Below, in pieces: positions 33,862 to 45,652 of a DNA stretch of 64,000 nucleotides (the first letter of the stretch is position 1; each line of letters opens with the position of its first letter). The notes beneath the pieces are model-generated. The model made no database searches, was not told where the DNA came from, and was given only the letters and a program-made list of their open reading frames with translations. Position numbers and translations under genes: made by a program. Origin of the DNA: Sanguinoderma infundibulare (lineage: Eukaryota; Basidiomycota; Agaricomycetes; Polyporales; Polyporaceae); contig JAVLRN010000018.1 in the NCBI GenBank assembly GCA_032821775.1, positions 310,001-374,000 on the forward strand, in the 5' to 3' direction.

Positions 33862-34902
33862 ATGCGGTCCGCTACCATTTTGTACGCTCTCATTGCGCTC
33901 GCGGTGAGCGGGTACGGTGCTCCGCTCGGGGCCCCCGCGGACGAGTGAGTGCCAGCTTAGCTTCCATTCCGTCTTATCATACACGTGAGGCTCATACGCC
34001 TGCTCTTTTTCTACAGCTCGGTTGCGGCGCACTCTCCCCTCCCTCCACCGCCGCCGCATGCGCTCCGGGAGGCTGCTGCACCCCCACCTCTGCCTCAACC
34101 GTCGCCCCCGCCCCCGCACGCGGGCCGTGAGGCTGCTGCGCCTCCGCCCAAGCCCAAGCCCTCCCCGCCGCCCCCTCATGCGGCTCGTGAGGCCTCCGCT
34201 CCCCCGCCCAAGCCTTCTCCAGCGCCGCCTGCCCCGCACGCGGGCCGTGAAGCTGCTCCTTCCCCGCCAAAGCCCAAGCCCTCTCCTCCGCCCCCGCACG
34301 CTCGTGAGGCTGAGGCCGAGGCGGCTGCTCCCCCGCCAAAGCCCAAGCCCTCCCCGCCGCCTCCGCACGCTGGCCGGGAGGAAGCTGCTCCTCCACCCAA
34401 GCCTGAGCCTTCCCCGCCGCCCCCTCATGCGGCTCGCGAGGCTGCCGCTCCCCCACCCAAGCCGAAGCCGTCGCCTCCTCCCCATGCGGGTCGTGAGGCT
34501 GCTCCCCCACCCAAGCCTTCTCCGGTGCCGCCTGCCCCGCATGCTGGTCGCGACGCTCCCGCGCCCCCGCCGAAGCCGAAGCCTTCCCCGCCGCCCCGGC
34601 ACGCTGGTCGCGACGCTGCAGCTCCTCCGCCCAAGCCCAAGCCGTCGCCTCCTCCCCACGCGGGTCGTGAGGCGGCCGCTCCACCGCCCAAGCCCAAGCC
34701 CTCCCCACCACCTTCGCACGCTGGCCGGGAGGAAGCCGCTCCTCCACCCAAGCCTAAGCCTTCCCCGCCTCCTCCCCATGCTGGTCGGGAGGAAGCTGCT
34801 CCTCCACCCAAGCCCAAGCCTTCCCCGCCACCCCCTCATGCTGCTCGTGAGGCCGCTGCTCCCCCGCCCAAGCCGAAGCCCTCACCTCCTCCCCACCTCT
34901 AA
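33862..34902 (+). CDS. Secreted proline-rich repeat protein, 14 repeats
   Basis: Exon 1 (33862-33944) encodes a signal peptide, MRSATILYALIALAVSG, cleaved near GYGA. Exon 2 (34017-34902) encodes almost only a repeat of about 20 residues with consensus HAGREAAAPPPKPKPSPPPP, present 14 times, and ends HL. The protein is 322 residues. It has no cysteine in the repeat and is rich in Pro, Lys and Ala with one Arg-Glu per unit. Extended polyproline helices of this type suit a cell-wall or matrix protein (inference). A multi-copy secreted peptide precursor is another possibility, but there are no dibasic Kex2 sites. The family is not one I recognise. Confidence 0.75.
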
Positions 34903-35630
34903 GTCGTCCCCCGACCGCATTCCCGGTTGGCGATCCGAGGCGGGTCCGGGCACACTTCCAGTGGTCAGCTAATTCTCTGGATGTAGTTTGGTCATATTGT
35001 CACGGGAGTAAACGAATAGATGAATTTCATGACCTTGACTTGAAGTGAGATTGTTGTGTCGTGTATCGTGTGTCGTGCTACTCGTCCCGTGTGACTCGGG
35101 TGCCAGCAGTTCGCTCCCCGAAGGTTCAGACGTTGGGAATTGAGATAGAGGTGCGAACGTGCGCCGGTCGAAGCTTGGTACGTTCTCAAGTCGGATCGCG
35201 TTCACATCAAAGACAGTATGAAATTCTCTTTCACGAAAGCTGTGTTTCTCGCGCTGGTACTTGGGAAATGCAGGGAAATATGTTGGTTATTGCATGAGGC
35301 GTCCGAATGCTGTAGAAGCTAACAGCGTCGATGGACGCAGCAGGAAACGGTTAGACCACATTCTCATCGTTAGCGGTCTGGGCTCTGCACCCATTGGACG
35401 TTGAAGTCCACTCGGATTTGGCGTCGGATCCCGTACTGAGATGCCAACCGTGCTAGTTCGCAGATGCCAACCGTGACGAACCAGCACGCAGCCTGCGGTG
35501 AAAGGAGGCGAAGCATAGATAAGCTAGAGATTCCAAAATCATCGTGTCCTTCCTATGGTACAACATATCATTCACGGTCACCAAAGTATCGTTCATGGTC
35601 ACCATTCAGCTAGTGCTCCTCGGCGGGCAG

Positions 35631-36291
35631 TCGAAACCCTTGTGGCGTAGTAGCCCGGAATCGGTTTGATGGCAAGTATAGTTGTTGCGATTAGTACAAA
35701 GGTTACAACTGTAGGGTCAGGTTGACAGCGTGCCAGGGGCTGTGTCGCGAAGTACGGGGGATTGGGCGAGGATGATTCGTTTCACGGACGGATGGAGAGA
35801 GGGACGTTTGGCCAGAGAAAACAAACATGGACTCTGGGAGCGCTTGAACAGTAGACGCAGATTCAGATTAAATACTGAACTCACCGTTCACAGGAATTCA
35901 CCTTTAGCCTGGCTGCTTTAGAGACATCTGCGAGGTGGAGATGACCGCAGGCTCCAGGCCTTCCGGGGTTCAGAAGGTCGAGTATTCCCATGAACACCAT
36001 GGTAAGTACCCGTTCGAGATAGCATCAGTGGCCTACGCGGTCCATTGTTTCTTTGCCGGGTATACGCGTAGTCTCAGCCTGCGAGCAGCCGCACCACCTC
36101 GACCAGCGCGCCGTGCGACGAAAGAAGCTTTGATGTGGAGTGCCATCAGGGGCCCTGTGCCGATGGAGTTCGTGGACCCGGCCACCCGGAGCCGCCGTGT
36201 GGGACCGACAGGAGGAGAGGGATATAACGCGGGGATATCCACACAGTAGCAGCAAGCTCCTCGCTACTTTCAATCTACGACACAACCAACA
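35631..36291. other. Intergenic region upstream of DJ-1 copy 4
   Basis: No gene was recognised. It holds the presumed promoter and leader of the DJ-1 gene that begins at 36292. Confidence 0.4.
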
Positions 36292-37032
36292 ATGAGCTCT
36301 GAGCAAGCCACACGTGCGTACCCTCCAACCAGCATCTCTAACGAATCCACAAACCTGAAACCCCTCGCAGCTGACTCTATCTCGAAGATCGGGGTTGCCA
36401 TCTTCCCCGGCTTCGAGCTCCTCGACACCTTCGGGCCCCTCGAGGCGCTGTACGCCCTCTCCAGCGACTACAAGGTCGACCTGTACGTCATCGCTGCCAC
36501 GCTTGACCCCGTCTACTCCGGGACGAACAACCCAGAGGGGAACAAGAAGGGCTCCAACTTCGGCGTGAACATCGTCCCAACGCACACGCACGAGACCGTG
36601 CCCGACGACCTCGACGTGCTGCTCATTCCCGGCGGCTTCGGCGTCATCGAGCCGACGATCCAGCCGACGATCAGCTTCGTCAAGAGGGTGTACCCGAAGT
36701 TGAAGTACCTCATCACGGTCTGCAACGGGGCGGCGATCGCGGCGCTGGCGGGGGTGCTGGACGGGAAGCGGGCGACGACGAACAAGTCGTACTGGAAGAC
36801 GGTGACCGCGTCGGGCCCGAAGGTAAACTGGGTGAAGACGGCGCGGTACGTCGTGGACGGTAACGTCTGGACGTCCGGGGGCGTGAGCGCAGGGATCGAC
36901 GTTACGATGGGCTGGATCGCGAAGGTGTATGGGGAGGAGAAGGCGCGGTCGCTCGCGAACTACATCGAGTACGAGTGGAGGAACGATCCGAACTGGGACC
37001 CGTTCGCGTACGTGTTCGGCGAGGGAAAATGA
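36292..37032 (+). CDS. DJ-1/PfpI family protein, intact paralogue
   Basis: The single-exon protein has 246 residues. MSSEQATRAY is followed by SKIGVAIFPGFELLDTFGP, the loop LLIPGGFGVIE, the nucleophile elbow ITVCNGAAIAALAG with its cysteine, GKRATTNKSYW, TSGGVSAGIDVTMGW and the terminal YEWRNDPNWDPFAYVF. It is the most divergent and the only undamaged full-length member here, and probably the ancestral gene or an older duplicate. It shares with the others a 3' flank motif GAACTTAACTCGAGAAA, but no GH27 gene accompanies it. The superfamily includes isonitrile hydratases and chaperone/deglycase-like proteins; the function here is unassigned. Confidence 0.85.
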   Translation: MSSEQATRAYPPTSISNESTNLKPLAADSISKIGVAIFPGFELLDTFGPLEALYALSSDYKVDLYVIAATLDPVYSGTNNPEGNKKGSNFGVNIVPTHTHETVPDDLDVLLIPGGFGVIEPTIQPTISFVKRVYPKLKYLITVCNGAAIAALAGVLDGKRATTNKSYWKTVTASGPKVNWVKTARYVVDGNVWTSGGVSAGIDVTMGWIAKVYGEEKARSLANYIEYEWRNDPNWDPFAYVFGEGK

Positions 37033-37407
37033 GCAACGCGCCTGGTTGGGGATTGCATGTACTTGTGTGGTACTGGAACATGATTGGAATCACAAGGCAA
37101 AAATTGACGAACTTAACTCGAGAAACGTATGTCATGCATGACGATTGCGATGCTTTTTGAGGGTTTGTTTAGCCAGCCAGTTGCAAATGATCTCATTGAG
37201 AAGAGGGAAGAGGGGGAGGAAGCGTGCAATAAATCCGAGTTTATCCGAGTGAATTCTATTCACATGGCTCGGCGATTCCCGACTATACCGGAGGCCGGCG
37301 TATTTACGCGCTTGTCCGAGTCGCTCTACTTGTCAGGTACCACCACTTCTACTACCAGTGGTACAGCCGAATCCTGCGTTCCGATATCGACAACTTCTGC
37401 CGCGATA
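37033..37407. other. Intergenic region between DJ-1 copy 4 and PEX5
   Basis: It contains the DJ-1 3' flank and the presumed PEX5 promoter. No further gene was seen. Confidence 0.4.
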
Positions 37408-40334
37408 ATGTCTCTACAAGGCCTCATCTCCGGCGCAGAATGCGCCGTGCCCTTCAACCCGATCTCGCAGGTGTTGAAGCACACCGAGGGCGACCGCAGT
37501 TTGCAGCAGGTGTGTGCATCTCGGGTTGGCAGACGACCGTCGCTGAACGTTCTGCAGGACAGGGTCGCTGGGCCATCCGGTTCACGAGTGAGTGTTGTGA
37601 AGAGTGCGGTTTCCCAGCACCCCCTCTCATGCCGTCGAATCGCAGCTTCACCACCTCCCGACCACCTCCGCCGCCCATGGCTCCCAGCAGGATCTCGCGA
37701 TGGCCCGCCAGTTCTTCGAAGGCGGCGCGTCACAGGCAGGCGCACCCCCAGCGTTCGCCATGCCCCACCACGTTATGCCCCCTGAGCCCGAACGCCTCGT
37801 GGGGGCCGCCGCTCCTCCGCAAGCGGGGCACGACTTTAGCAAGGCGTGGAACGATATGCAGGCCGCTCGGACCGGGTCGCATACGCCCAGCGGAGGATGG
37901 GGCGCCGAGTTTGACGGTGTTGCGCAGGTCGGGCGGCCCACGAGTCAGCAGAACATGCCGATGCAGTCCAACTGTGAGTTCTTCCTTTACATCCGTTTCG
38001 TTCCCTATGACCGCAAGGTGCGCACGACTATTGAAGCCATACGGAGCGCACCATTGGGTACGCATATATTGCGTGCGATCCCTTGCTACATGGATATATG
38101 CGCTCGTGAAGGGCCGTGAACGTATGGAATTCCTACGGAGTCCCGGCCTCCCGTTGCCGCTGAGCTGCAAACGCTGTTCGGCATAAGAGTGTTGTATGCT
38201 CCCATCATGTCTGTCTGTCCCTCTTATGCGGCGATATGTTCAGGGCTTTCGTGCGGAGGTCTACACATGCCTACCGAGCGGGTAGGTGTACACGCGTCCG
38301 CGTATGTTGCAAGGCTCAGGAGACCTCCTTTCCCCCTTTCTTGGGGTTGGGCATTCATGGCCCACCAGCTCCTCACCATCCCCCTTTCTCAAAATTCGCT
38401 TCCGTGCAAGTCCTGCCTATAAACTTGGCGGGAGCCGATTTTTGAACAAGGGGATAACAAGGAGTAAATAGGTTTTTAAGATGTGAATGCGCCCAACTTT
38501 CAAATATGCTGCTTATCTTGAGGCAGACACTTGGATACTGATGCACATCCGAATATTTTGCAGTTAGTCAAGCACCCTATATGCAGTCTGGCCTATACGG
38601 ACGGAGTATGCCTCTCGGCATGTCGTCGTACGGGATGGGTATGGGCATGCCTCAGATAAGCGTGGACCGAGGGAAAGGCAAGGCGCGCGATATCGACTTC
38701 GACACTGCGTTCGCACAGGTGCACGCCTCGCTCGCCAACCAGACCGAAGGTGCGCGGATAACAGAAGTCACGGACGACACAGTTGAGCAGCTGGCGGACA
38801 ATCTCGAGTCGACAAGCTTGGAGAAGGGGAAAGGCAAAGCAGCTGAGGACGACGCGACGAATTTCAAGGAGTGCGTCTCGGCCCCTATGTGCGTATCGTC
38901 CGGTGTTTTGCTGACTATGCGCGATATGCGCACGCCTACAGGGTCTGGGAACAACTTCAGAGCTCGGACCTGCCCGCACGAGAGGAGGACATGGCCAAGT
39001 GGGAGACGCAGTTCAACCAGCTGATGAACTCGCAGCGCGAGGACGACTTGGACTATGGAGGAATGATGCAGAATGCGTGGGATGGCATGGGCAACTCTGA
39101 CTTGTCTGCGGAGCCCCCATTGCAGTTCGACGATCAGGGTATTCCTACTCTCGGTGATTACGTGTTCGGTATGTGTTCTCTATATGTCCTCATCTCCTGA
39201 TTCTTACGCACGTATCTGCTACAGAGAAAGACAACAAGTACCTCGACCCATCACATTCGAGGTCGTCGTTGCAAGAGGCGAAAGACTTGCTTGCTCAGAA
39301 CGGATCGCTCTCTGAAGCTGCTTTGCTCCTGGAGGCGGCTATCCAACACGGAGACCTCGGTGAAGGCGGTTACGAAGCGTGGATCCTACTTGGGGAGACG
39401 AGGAGTATGGACGAACGGGATGATGCTGCTATGCGTGCTCTCTCGGAGGGAGTAAAGCGGGCAGAGGCAGCGGGCGCCGCAGGGGCCGGCATGCTGGTAA
39501 GTTCCATTGCAGATAGATCGAGTTGTTGGGTCTTGACTTTGTTTCATGTAGTCTCTCGCCATCGCATTCACGAACGAATCCATGGAAAGGGGTTCACATG
39601 CAATGCTTCTTCGGTGGCTACACGCCCGTTTCCCTGCTGCCAACATCACCGACGAGCAGTGGAAGTCACTGAACCTGTCGCCGTGGCACTCGCAAGAGCA
39701 GGTCACGGAAGCGTTCCTCGGCGTTGCTCGCGAGCAGTACAACCGCGGCGAGGTTGACCCGGACGTTCAGATCGGATTGGGCGTCCTATTCTACACGAAC
39801 GGTGACTTCAGCCGGGCAAAGGACTGCTTCGAGTCTGCCTTGAGCATGAGACCAAAGGATTACCTGTTATGGAACCGTTTGGGCTCTTGTCTCTCGAACG
39901 GCAACAAGCCTGAGGAGGCTCTGGGAGCATACCGCGAAGCACTGCAGCTTCGGCCGACGTACACCCGCGCTATCTACAACGTCGGTGTAGCCTGTGAGTG
40001 CCTCGCTTCCATTATTCGGTGCCCATCGCTGACCTCCTGACTTCCAACTATCGATGAATTGGTAAATAGGTCTAAACATCGGCGCACACAAGGAGGCGAT
40101 CGAGCACTTCCTGAGCGCACTTGCCATGCAAGAGTCATCTGGCGGGGCGAAGAGTGAGCAACTGTGGACGACGCTTCGGCGGGCATTCCAGGCCATGGTG
40201 AGCGTGTCCGGTGGTCGTCATCGTGCTGTCATCTGCTCACAGTGTTGTCATCACAGGACCGATTGGACCTGGCTGATATGGCACGGCCGGAGACGAGCCT
40301 GGAGGCGTTCCGCGAAAAGGGCTTCGACTTTTGA
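37408..40334 (+). CDS. PEX5: Peroxisomal targeting signal 1 receptor PEX5
   Basis: This cycling cytosolic receptor binds proteins ending in SKL-type signals and delivers them to the peroxisome docking complex. The N terminus, [18 protein letters not shown], has the conserved Cys used for export-linked monoubiquitination. WxxxF/Y-type pentapeptides (AWNDM and WGAEF) that bind PEX14/PEX13 follow in exon 3. The C-terminal half has the tetratricopeptide repeats: [20 protein letters not shown], a spacer, then [52 protein letters not shown] and [17 protein letters not shown], ending [12 protein letters not shown] and a short tail. There are nine exons and roughly 640 residues. The intron at 37974-38563 is about 590 bases, ten times its neighbours. 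Confidence 0.92.
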
Positions 40335-40855
40335 CTTATGACCGAAATAGCGGGGAAGATGGAGACGGATCTAGAAAGGCGTCGACTCGGAGAGCGCGGC
40401 CATTATGTTTCGCTGAGTCGTCGTGTTCTTTGTTGTGCTACGTATCCTGTATTCTAGCTCCATACTGAAGGTAAAGCACTGTCTACAGCTGCTGTACATT
40501 TACTAGCTATACGTAGGGGCACGTGGAGATCAGCCTCATCGGAATGCAAATTTGACCCTAATCCAAGTCGGACCAATGGCGATGGGCGGATTCGATAAGA
40601 TAGAGGGCGATCGAGGTTTGGGGAGCTGTGATTGCGTGCTAGAGATCGATCTCACGTGAATGTCTGCAATTGCCATCGGCCCGGCGGGCAAGCGGGTCTC
40701 CTCCAGGGGTCATGCACCTGCACCTCCCCACTTTTCTCTTATATTCCCGCCCGCCCGCGCGGGAAGGGGTGCGCACGTTTACATCGAAGGCGGGCGTGTT
40801 TGACTCGGGCTGACTGACTTATACTCTCAACTTGCTCTTGACCACCGCGACCGCC

Positions 40856-43674
40856 ATGTCTACCAGTGCCCAGGAAGGAGGCGTTGAAATGTACGCGCCC
40901 TCACTGGACGTCGCTGGGGCTCGAAGCTGATCGGCGCTGCGCGCAACGCGATTCGAACAGTCACTCGGTCAAGACCCAGTCGGCCGCCGGCAGCGGGGCG
41001 AAGCTGAACAAGATCTCATGCGCCCTCACCCAGGACAAGGTGTGCGCCCGCTCTTCCACCCCGCGTCGCCGCCGCCGAACGGCTAACAAACTTTACGGTG
41101 TAGAGGCGCGGAGGCGCTCAGGCGATGCGTACGTCGTCATTCGTTTAGGCTAAGCGTCGGTTCATGGACACGATGATGGACTTGGGCTGGGAACAGTGCA
41201 CGCTGTGGGAGTGACGGTCGAGGACTTGGACAAGCCGCAGGTGCGTACGTTCTTCTCGAGATGATTGGCGGCCGATCGCTCATACCAATTTCGGTACTGT
41301 GCGGTAATGCATGGCCATTCATTGGATTAGATCGGCATCTCTCCGGTCTGGTGGGAGGGTGAGTGGTTTCGTTCGGATGCGAGTCGGGGGTCGAGTTGGC
41401 GTCGTCTCATGTCCGTGAAGGGAACCCGTGCAACAACCACCTTGTGAGTCTCCGATCCTGTGCGTAGAAGTGAATGTATGCGTGCTGAATGATCTCGTAC
41501 TGGTGGATAGCTTGACCTCGCTAGGAAAGTGAAGGATGGATGCACGCAGGAGGGCCTTGTCGGCTTGACGTTCAGCGCGATCGGCGTCAGGTGAGTTTGG
41601 TTGTCGTAGAACGGTCGGGGTGCATATGCTGACCTTACGCAGTGATGGGATTACGATGGGTACTGAGGGTATGCGTTACTCGTATGTGTCCCCGTCCGTA
41701 GGTTCGTATGCCGCGCCTGATGCGACTTTTCCAGGCTGCCGAGTCGTGATCTTATTGCGGATTCCATCGAGACTGTTGTTCTGGTTTGTCACATTTGCCG
41801 GGTCGTATCTTTGTACAGTTTATGAATCTCTCTGCAGGCACAACACTACGACGGTAACATTTCGATCCCCGGGTACGTTGGCTTCCCACCGTGACCGAAA
41901 ACCATACTCAAATGGAAATCGCACTAGGTGCGACAAGAACATGCCTGGCTGTGTCATTGCCGCTGCTCGCCACAACCGGCCCACGGTCATCGTCTACGGT
42001 GGTACGATCCAGCCAGGTGTTCGTCGGGTCGATTGCCCCCATATGGGCTTCAAGGCCGGCGAGAACATGAACATCGCGGACGCGTTCGAGTCATATGGCG
42101 CATATGCGACGGGTAAGATCACCGAGGAGCAACGGCTCGACGTCGTCCGCCACTCCTGTCCTGGCCCTGGTGCGTGCGGTGGCATGTTCACGTAAGTGCT
42201 TGTAGCACCGTTGTTGTATTCTTCTGAAAGACGTATGCAACTGGATATGACTGCAGCGCCAACACAATGTCTTCCGTGCTCGAGGTCCTTGGTCTCTCCC
42301 TCCCCTACTCGGCAAGTACGCCCGCCACCTACGCCGAGAAGGCGCAGGAATGCATCAAGGCCGCGGGTTACCTCAAGCGCCTTCTCGAGCTCGACCTCAA
42401 GCCCAAGTGCGACACCTTCGTGTATGCGCGTCCGTTGACTCGCTAACTTCCTGCGTAGGGATATCCTCACTCGCAACTCGTTCTTGAATGCGATCGCTGT
42501 CGTGAACGCCATCGGTGGTTCCACCAACGCCGTCCTCCACCTCCTCGCCATGGCCCGCGCGGCGGACGTCGACATCACCATCGACGACTTTCAGACGGTC
42601 GCTAACAAGACCCCCTACCTCGCCGACCTCAAGTAGGCTCCCGCCTCCAACTATCTCCAGACGTTATATGCTAACGCACGTCGTGCAGACCGTCCGGGAA
42701 GTACGTCATGGAGGACCTCCACAAAGTCGGCGGCATGCCGGCGCTGCTCAAGTACCTCCTGAAGAACACGGACCTCATCGACGGCACGCAGATAACCGTT
42801 ACTGGCAAGACGCTCGCGGAGAACGTCCAGGACGCGCCAGAGCTCGACTTCGGCGCCCAGGACGTCGTCCGGCCGCTGACCAACCCGATCAAGGAGACTG
42901 GGCACTTGACGATCCTCCGCGGCAACCTCGCGCCCGACACGGCCGTCGCGAAGATCACGGGCAAGGAGGGCTTGCAGTTCCGGGGCGTCGCGAAGTGCTT
43001 CGACAAGTGCGTCCGCTGGGTACTTGGGGTGTCAACCGACGGTTGTCTCATGTTTTGCTATGCAGCATCCCTTCGTTCTTTGACGCGCTAGAAAACGGAG
43101 AGGTCACGGCCGGAATGGTCATCATCTTCCGGTATCAGGGACCCAAGGGCGCGCCAGGGATGCCAGAGGTAGCGTGCCGTGTACTCGAAACGAGCAGCAG
43201 CTGACCGCGAACGCTGCTACCTGCAGATGCTGGGCCAGACCGCGGCCCTCATGGGCGCCGGCCTGGGTGGCAAGACCGCCCTCATCACCGACGGCCGTTT
43301 CTCCGGTGCCTCTCGCGGCTTCATCATCGGTGAGTACCTTCCCTATGCGCTGACCGTCGCGATGGTCCCTCACCGATGATGTTTGTCTGCAGGCCACGTC
43401 GTCCCGGAGGCCTTCGTCGGCGGACCGATCGCGCTCGTCGAGGACGGGGACGAGATTGTGATCGACGCGGTGAAGCGGACGATCGACTGGCTTGTCGACG
43501 AGCAGGAGCAGGAGCGGCGGCGCGCGAAGTGGGTGCCGCGCGAATACCGCGAGAAGCGGGGGGTGCTGTACCGGTACGCGCGGGATGTCGCTGTAGGTGC
43601 TTTCCGTTGGCCTTTTCGTCGCCTGGCGCTGACAAATGGAGCAGCCGGCGAACGTTGGCGCGTACTGCGACTAA
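40856..43674 (+). CDS. ILV3: Dihydroxyacid dehydratase (valine/isoleucine biosynthesis)
   Basis: This Fe-S enzyme forms the 2-keto acids of valine and isoleucine. A small first exon ([11 protein letters not shown]) is followed by at least 12 others with good splice sites. Family blocks in order are [94 protein letters not shown] (cluster Cys), [39 protein letters not shown] (cluster Cys), [44 protein letters not shown] and a terminal NVGAYCD. It is about 600 residues. A clear mitochondrial presequence is not evident in the first exon, which is short and acidic, so location is open. Confidence 0.92.
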
Positions 43675-43928
43675 AAACGTGTTGGGAGGAGAAGAAGGTG
43701 CTAAATATAAATGGTGTAATCTTGGTGTACGATGATCTTCAACAGGTGCTATATTCTTCTGCTACTGCTACAAGAGATCGAGTCCGAGGCGTGTCCTGAA
43801 CATCGTGAATGGCCTGGTAGTATGGTAATATAAGTGTCCGTTCCAGTGAAAAAAGTGGGTGACGAAGCTGGTATTGTTAGAGAGGTGGATGGCTTGCGGT
43901 ACTAGTAGTCCCCCGATGCCCTTACGAT

Positions 43929-44692
43929 CTACGACCTCTTGCTGTCGGCGGGGGTGCGTGGGGGGTACGTGTCGCGCTTCTCGGTGCTCTTGAAGCTCTC
44001 TGGTGCAGACACTCTGCGCTTCATCCCCGGTGACACGTCTTCCTTCGCCCCACTCCCGTTCAGGTTCACCGTGCTCCCGTCCGCCACCTGACCATCCATG
44101 CCTGCGTGCTCGTCCAGCCCGTCCTCCTCTGCGGACGCGGCGGACATCGTCCGGGCGTTCACGAGCTTCCCCTTGCCCTTCAAGTTGAGGCTGTTGAGGC
44201 TGTCCTCGCTGCTCCCGCCATCCTTGTCCTTCTCCTTGCCTCTCCCCTTCTTGTCTTTCTCTTTGTCTTTGTCTTTGACGAGATTCTCGCCGGGGAGCAC
44301 CTGGCCCTTGACGACGGCGGGGTCGGGCGGGATGACGAACGGGTCCTTGAGTTTGGGCGGGTCGAGGTACTCGCGGTAGCTCACGCCGGCGGCCTTGGCA
44401 CGCCGCGCGCGACGCCGTCGCTTGTAGAGCCAGTAGATGATGCCGACGATCCAGGCGACGCCGACGATGCCGCCCGAGACCGCGCCGGAGATGATGGGTG
44501 TCAGCGCGCGGTGGCTGGCATGGGGAGGAGGAGGGGAGGAGAGGACGAGGCATACACGCATAGGGGCGCGTTGTCAGCAAACGTGGACTGCAGTGCGACG
44601 TGGACTCGGACGTGGGCGTACCCGTGCAGTGCGGCCTCGCGCGACTCGGAGGGCGTCATCGCTCGAGCGACGAGGGTGGGTGTCATGACCAT
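43929..44692 (-). CDS. Single-pass membrane protein of unknown function
   Basis: A short N-terminal exon from MVMTPTLVARAM joins, across a GT-AG intron, to a hydrophobic helix ALTPIISGAVSGGIVGVAWI followed by VGIIYWLY. A strongly basic stop-transfer KRRRRARRAK comes next. The cytoplasmic tail is low-complexity: DPPKLKDPFVIPPDP, a Lys/Asp/Glu-rich run (KDKDKEKDKKGRGKEKDKDG) and a Ser-rich end, RRVSAPESFKSTEKR. It is about 235 residues and convergent with ILV3, 255 bases away. The helix-plus-juxtamembrane arrangement resembles fungal SKG6/WSC-type sensors, but the extracellular part is too short for a sensor domain. Not assigned. Confidence 0.65.
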
Positions 44693-45652
44693 GGTGTCGC
44701 GTCGTAAGCTAAGGTTGCGTGCGGTTCGATGGTTGGGCTGGGAGGCACGTCGACGTCTCGCAGCCTGCAGTTGAATGACGTCAGAGAGCGTGGAGAGCTG
44801 GGATTAGGCGTCCGACATGTACAGGCAGGCGCTATTGTTTATATGTTATGTCGTCTGCCCAGTACCAGTGGCGGCTTTGTGTGAAAGGAGTGTTCGTGCT
44901 CAAGGCATGGATGTTGGACTCGGAGGACGTTTGTCAGGAAAGAGTAGTTAGGCGCTAATCTTATCTTGTCAATGGGTTCGATCACGATGGCGGCTTGGTT
45001 GGACAAAATTTTCCGAGGGAATCGGCCCTGTATGTACATAGCTCCTACGTACTTACTGGCCCCCACTGACACGTAGTAGACATAAAAGGAGGAGAAGGGG
45101 AAAGCTGGAAGAAGGGAGGAGGAAAGCGTCAATCTGTACTTATTGAATATCATAAATCAATGAATTCAGATGGGCAGATGAACAGTAGATGTGGCTGTGT
45201 CTAGCCAACCATCTCTCTGCCCAACGGCGAACTTGAACGCTGGTGCACCAATGACTGAACATTGTGCAGGCAAAGAAGCCAGTGTTCTGGATTCTGAGCG
45301 GTGTTGCCTTTCTTTCAGCCCTAGAGCTACCCGGTGGCTCTTTTCCTGGCTCCATCATCAAGGTTGTCAAGTTAGTCTCGACCGTTCTCCGCCGGGGCTC
45401 CATTTCCCCCGGTGAATGTCGTAGCCTCCGTAATGCGGTGCCCGCCATGAAGACGTGGAGATATCAAATCGGAAGCTCGCCGCCCAACCAGTGTTCTGTG
45501 GCGGCATCAGCCGCGTCTGAGTGGTATATAACTCTTCGCGCGCCCGCTCCAACTCCATCATCAGCTCCGAACTCCCCTATCCCAGGTACCGAGTGTCAAG
45601 CAAGTCGTCGTTCATCTCCCTCTGGACGCGTACTCACCTGAAATCCCACAGA
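44693..45652. other. Divergent promoter region
   Basis: It lies between the membrane-protein gene (-) and the AIM24-family gene (+). A GT-AG intron could fit in the leader just before 45653. No other gene was recognised. Confidence 0.5.

Larger units (their letters stand above)
32680..35630. repeat. Unit B, copy 1
   Basis: This duplicated block carries a proline-rich repeat gene. It is inverted relative to 46825-49134 and to 62830-64000. Its right end (35606-35626) includes a copy of the last coding bases and stop of the AIM24-family gene that lies next to copy 2. Its left end starts with GGCCGGCCGGCC, which is also the last sequence of the window. Confidence 0.85.

Noticed and set aside
33862..34902. 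Proline-rich repeat gene as a ribosomally made cyclic-peptide (RiPP) precursor
   Set aside because: There is a signal peptide and repeats, but no dibasic Kex2 sites between units and no UstY-like or methyltransferase gene nearby.
33985..34972. Long overlapping open frames on both strands across the proline-rich array
   Set aside because: They are by-products of the GC-rich 60-base repeat. Only the frame fused to the signal peptide is supported by splice sites and by its paralogues.
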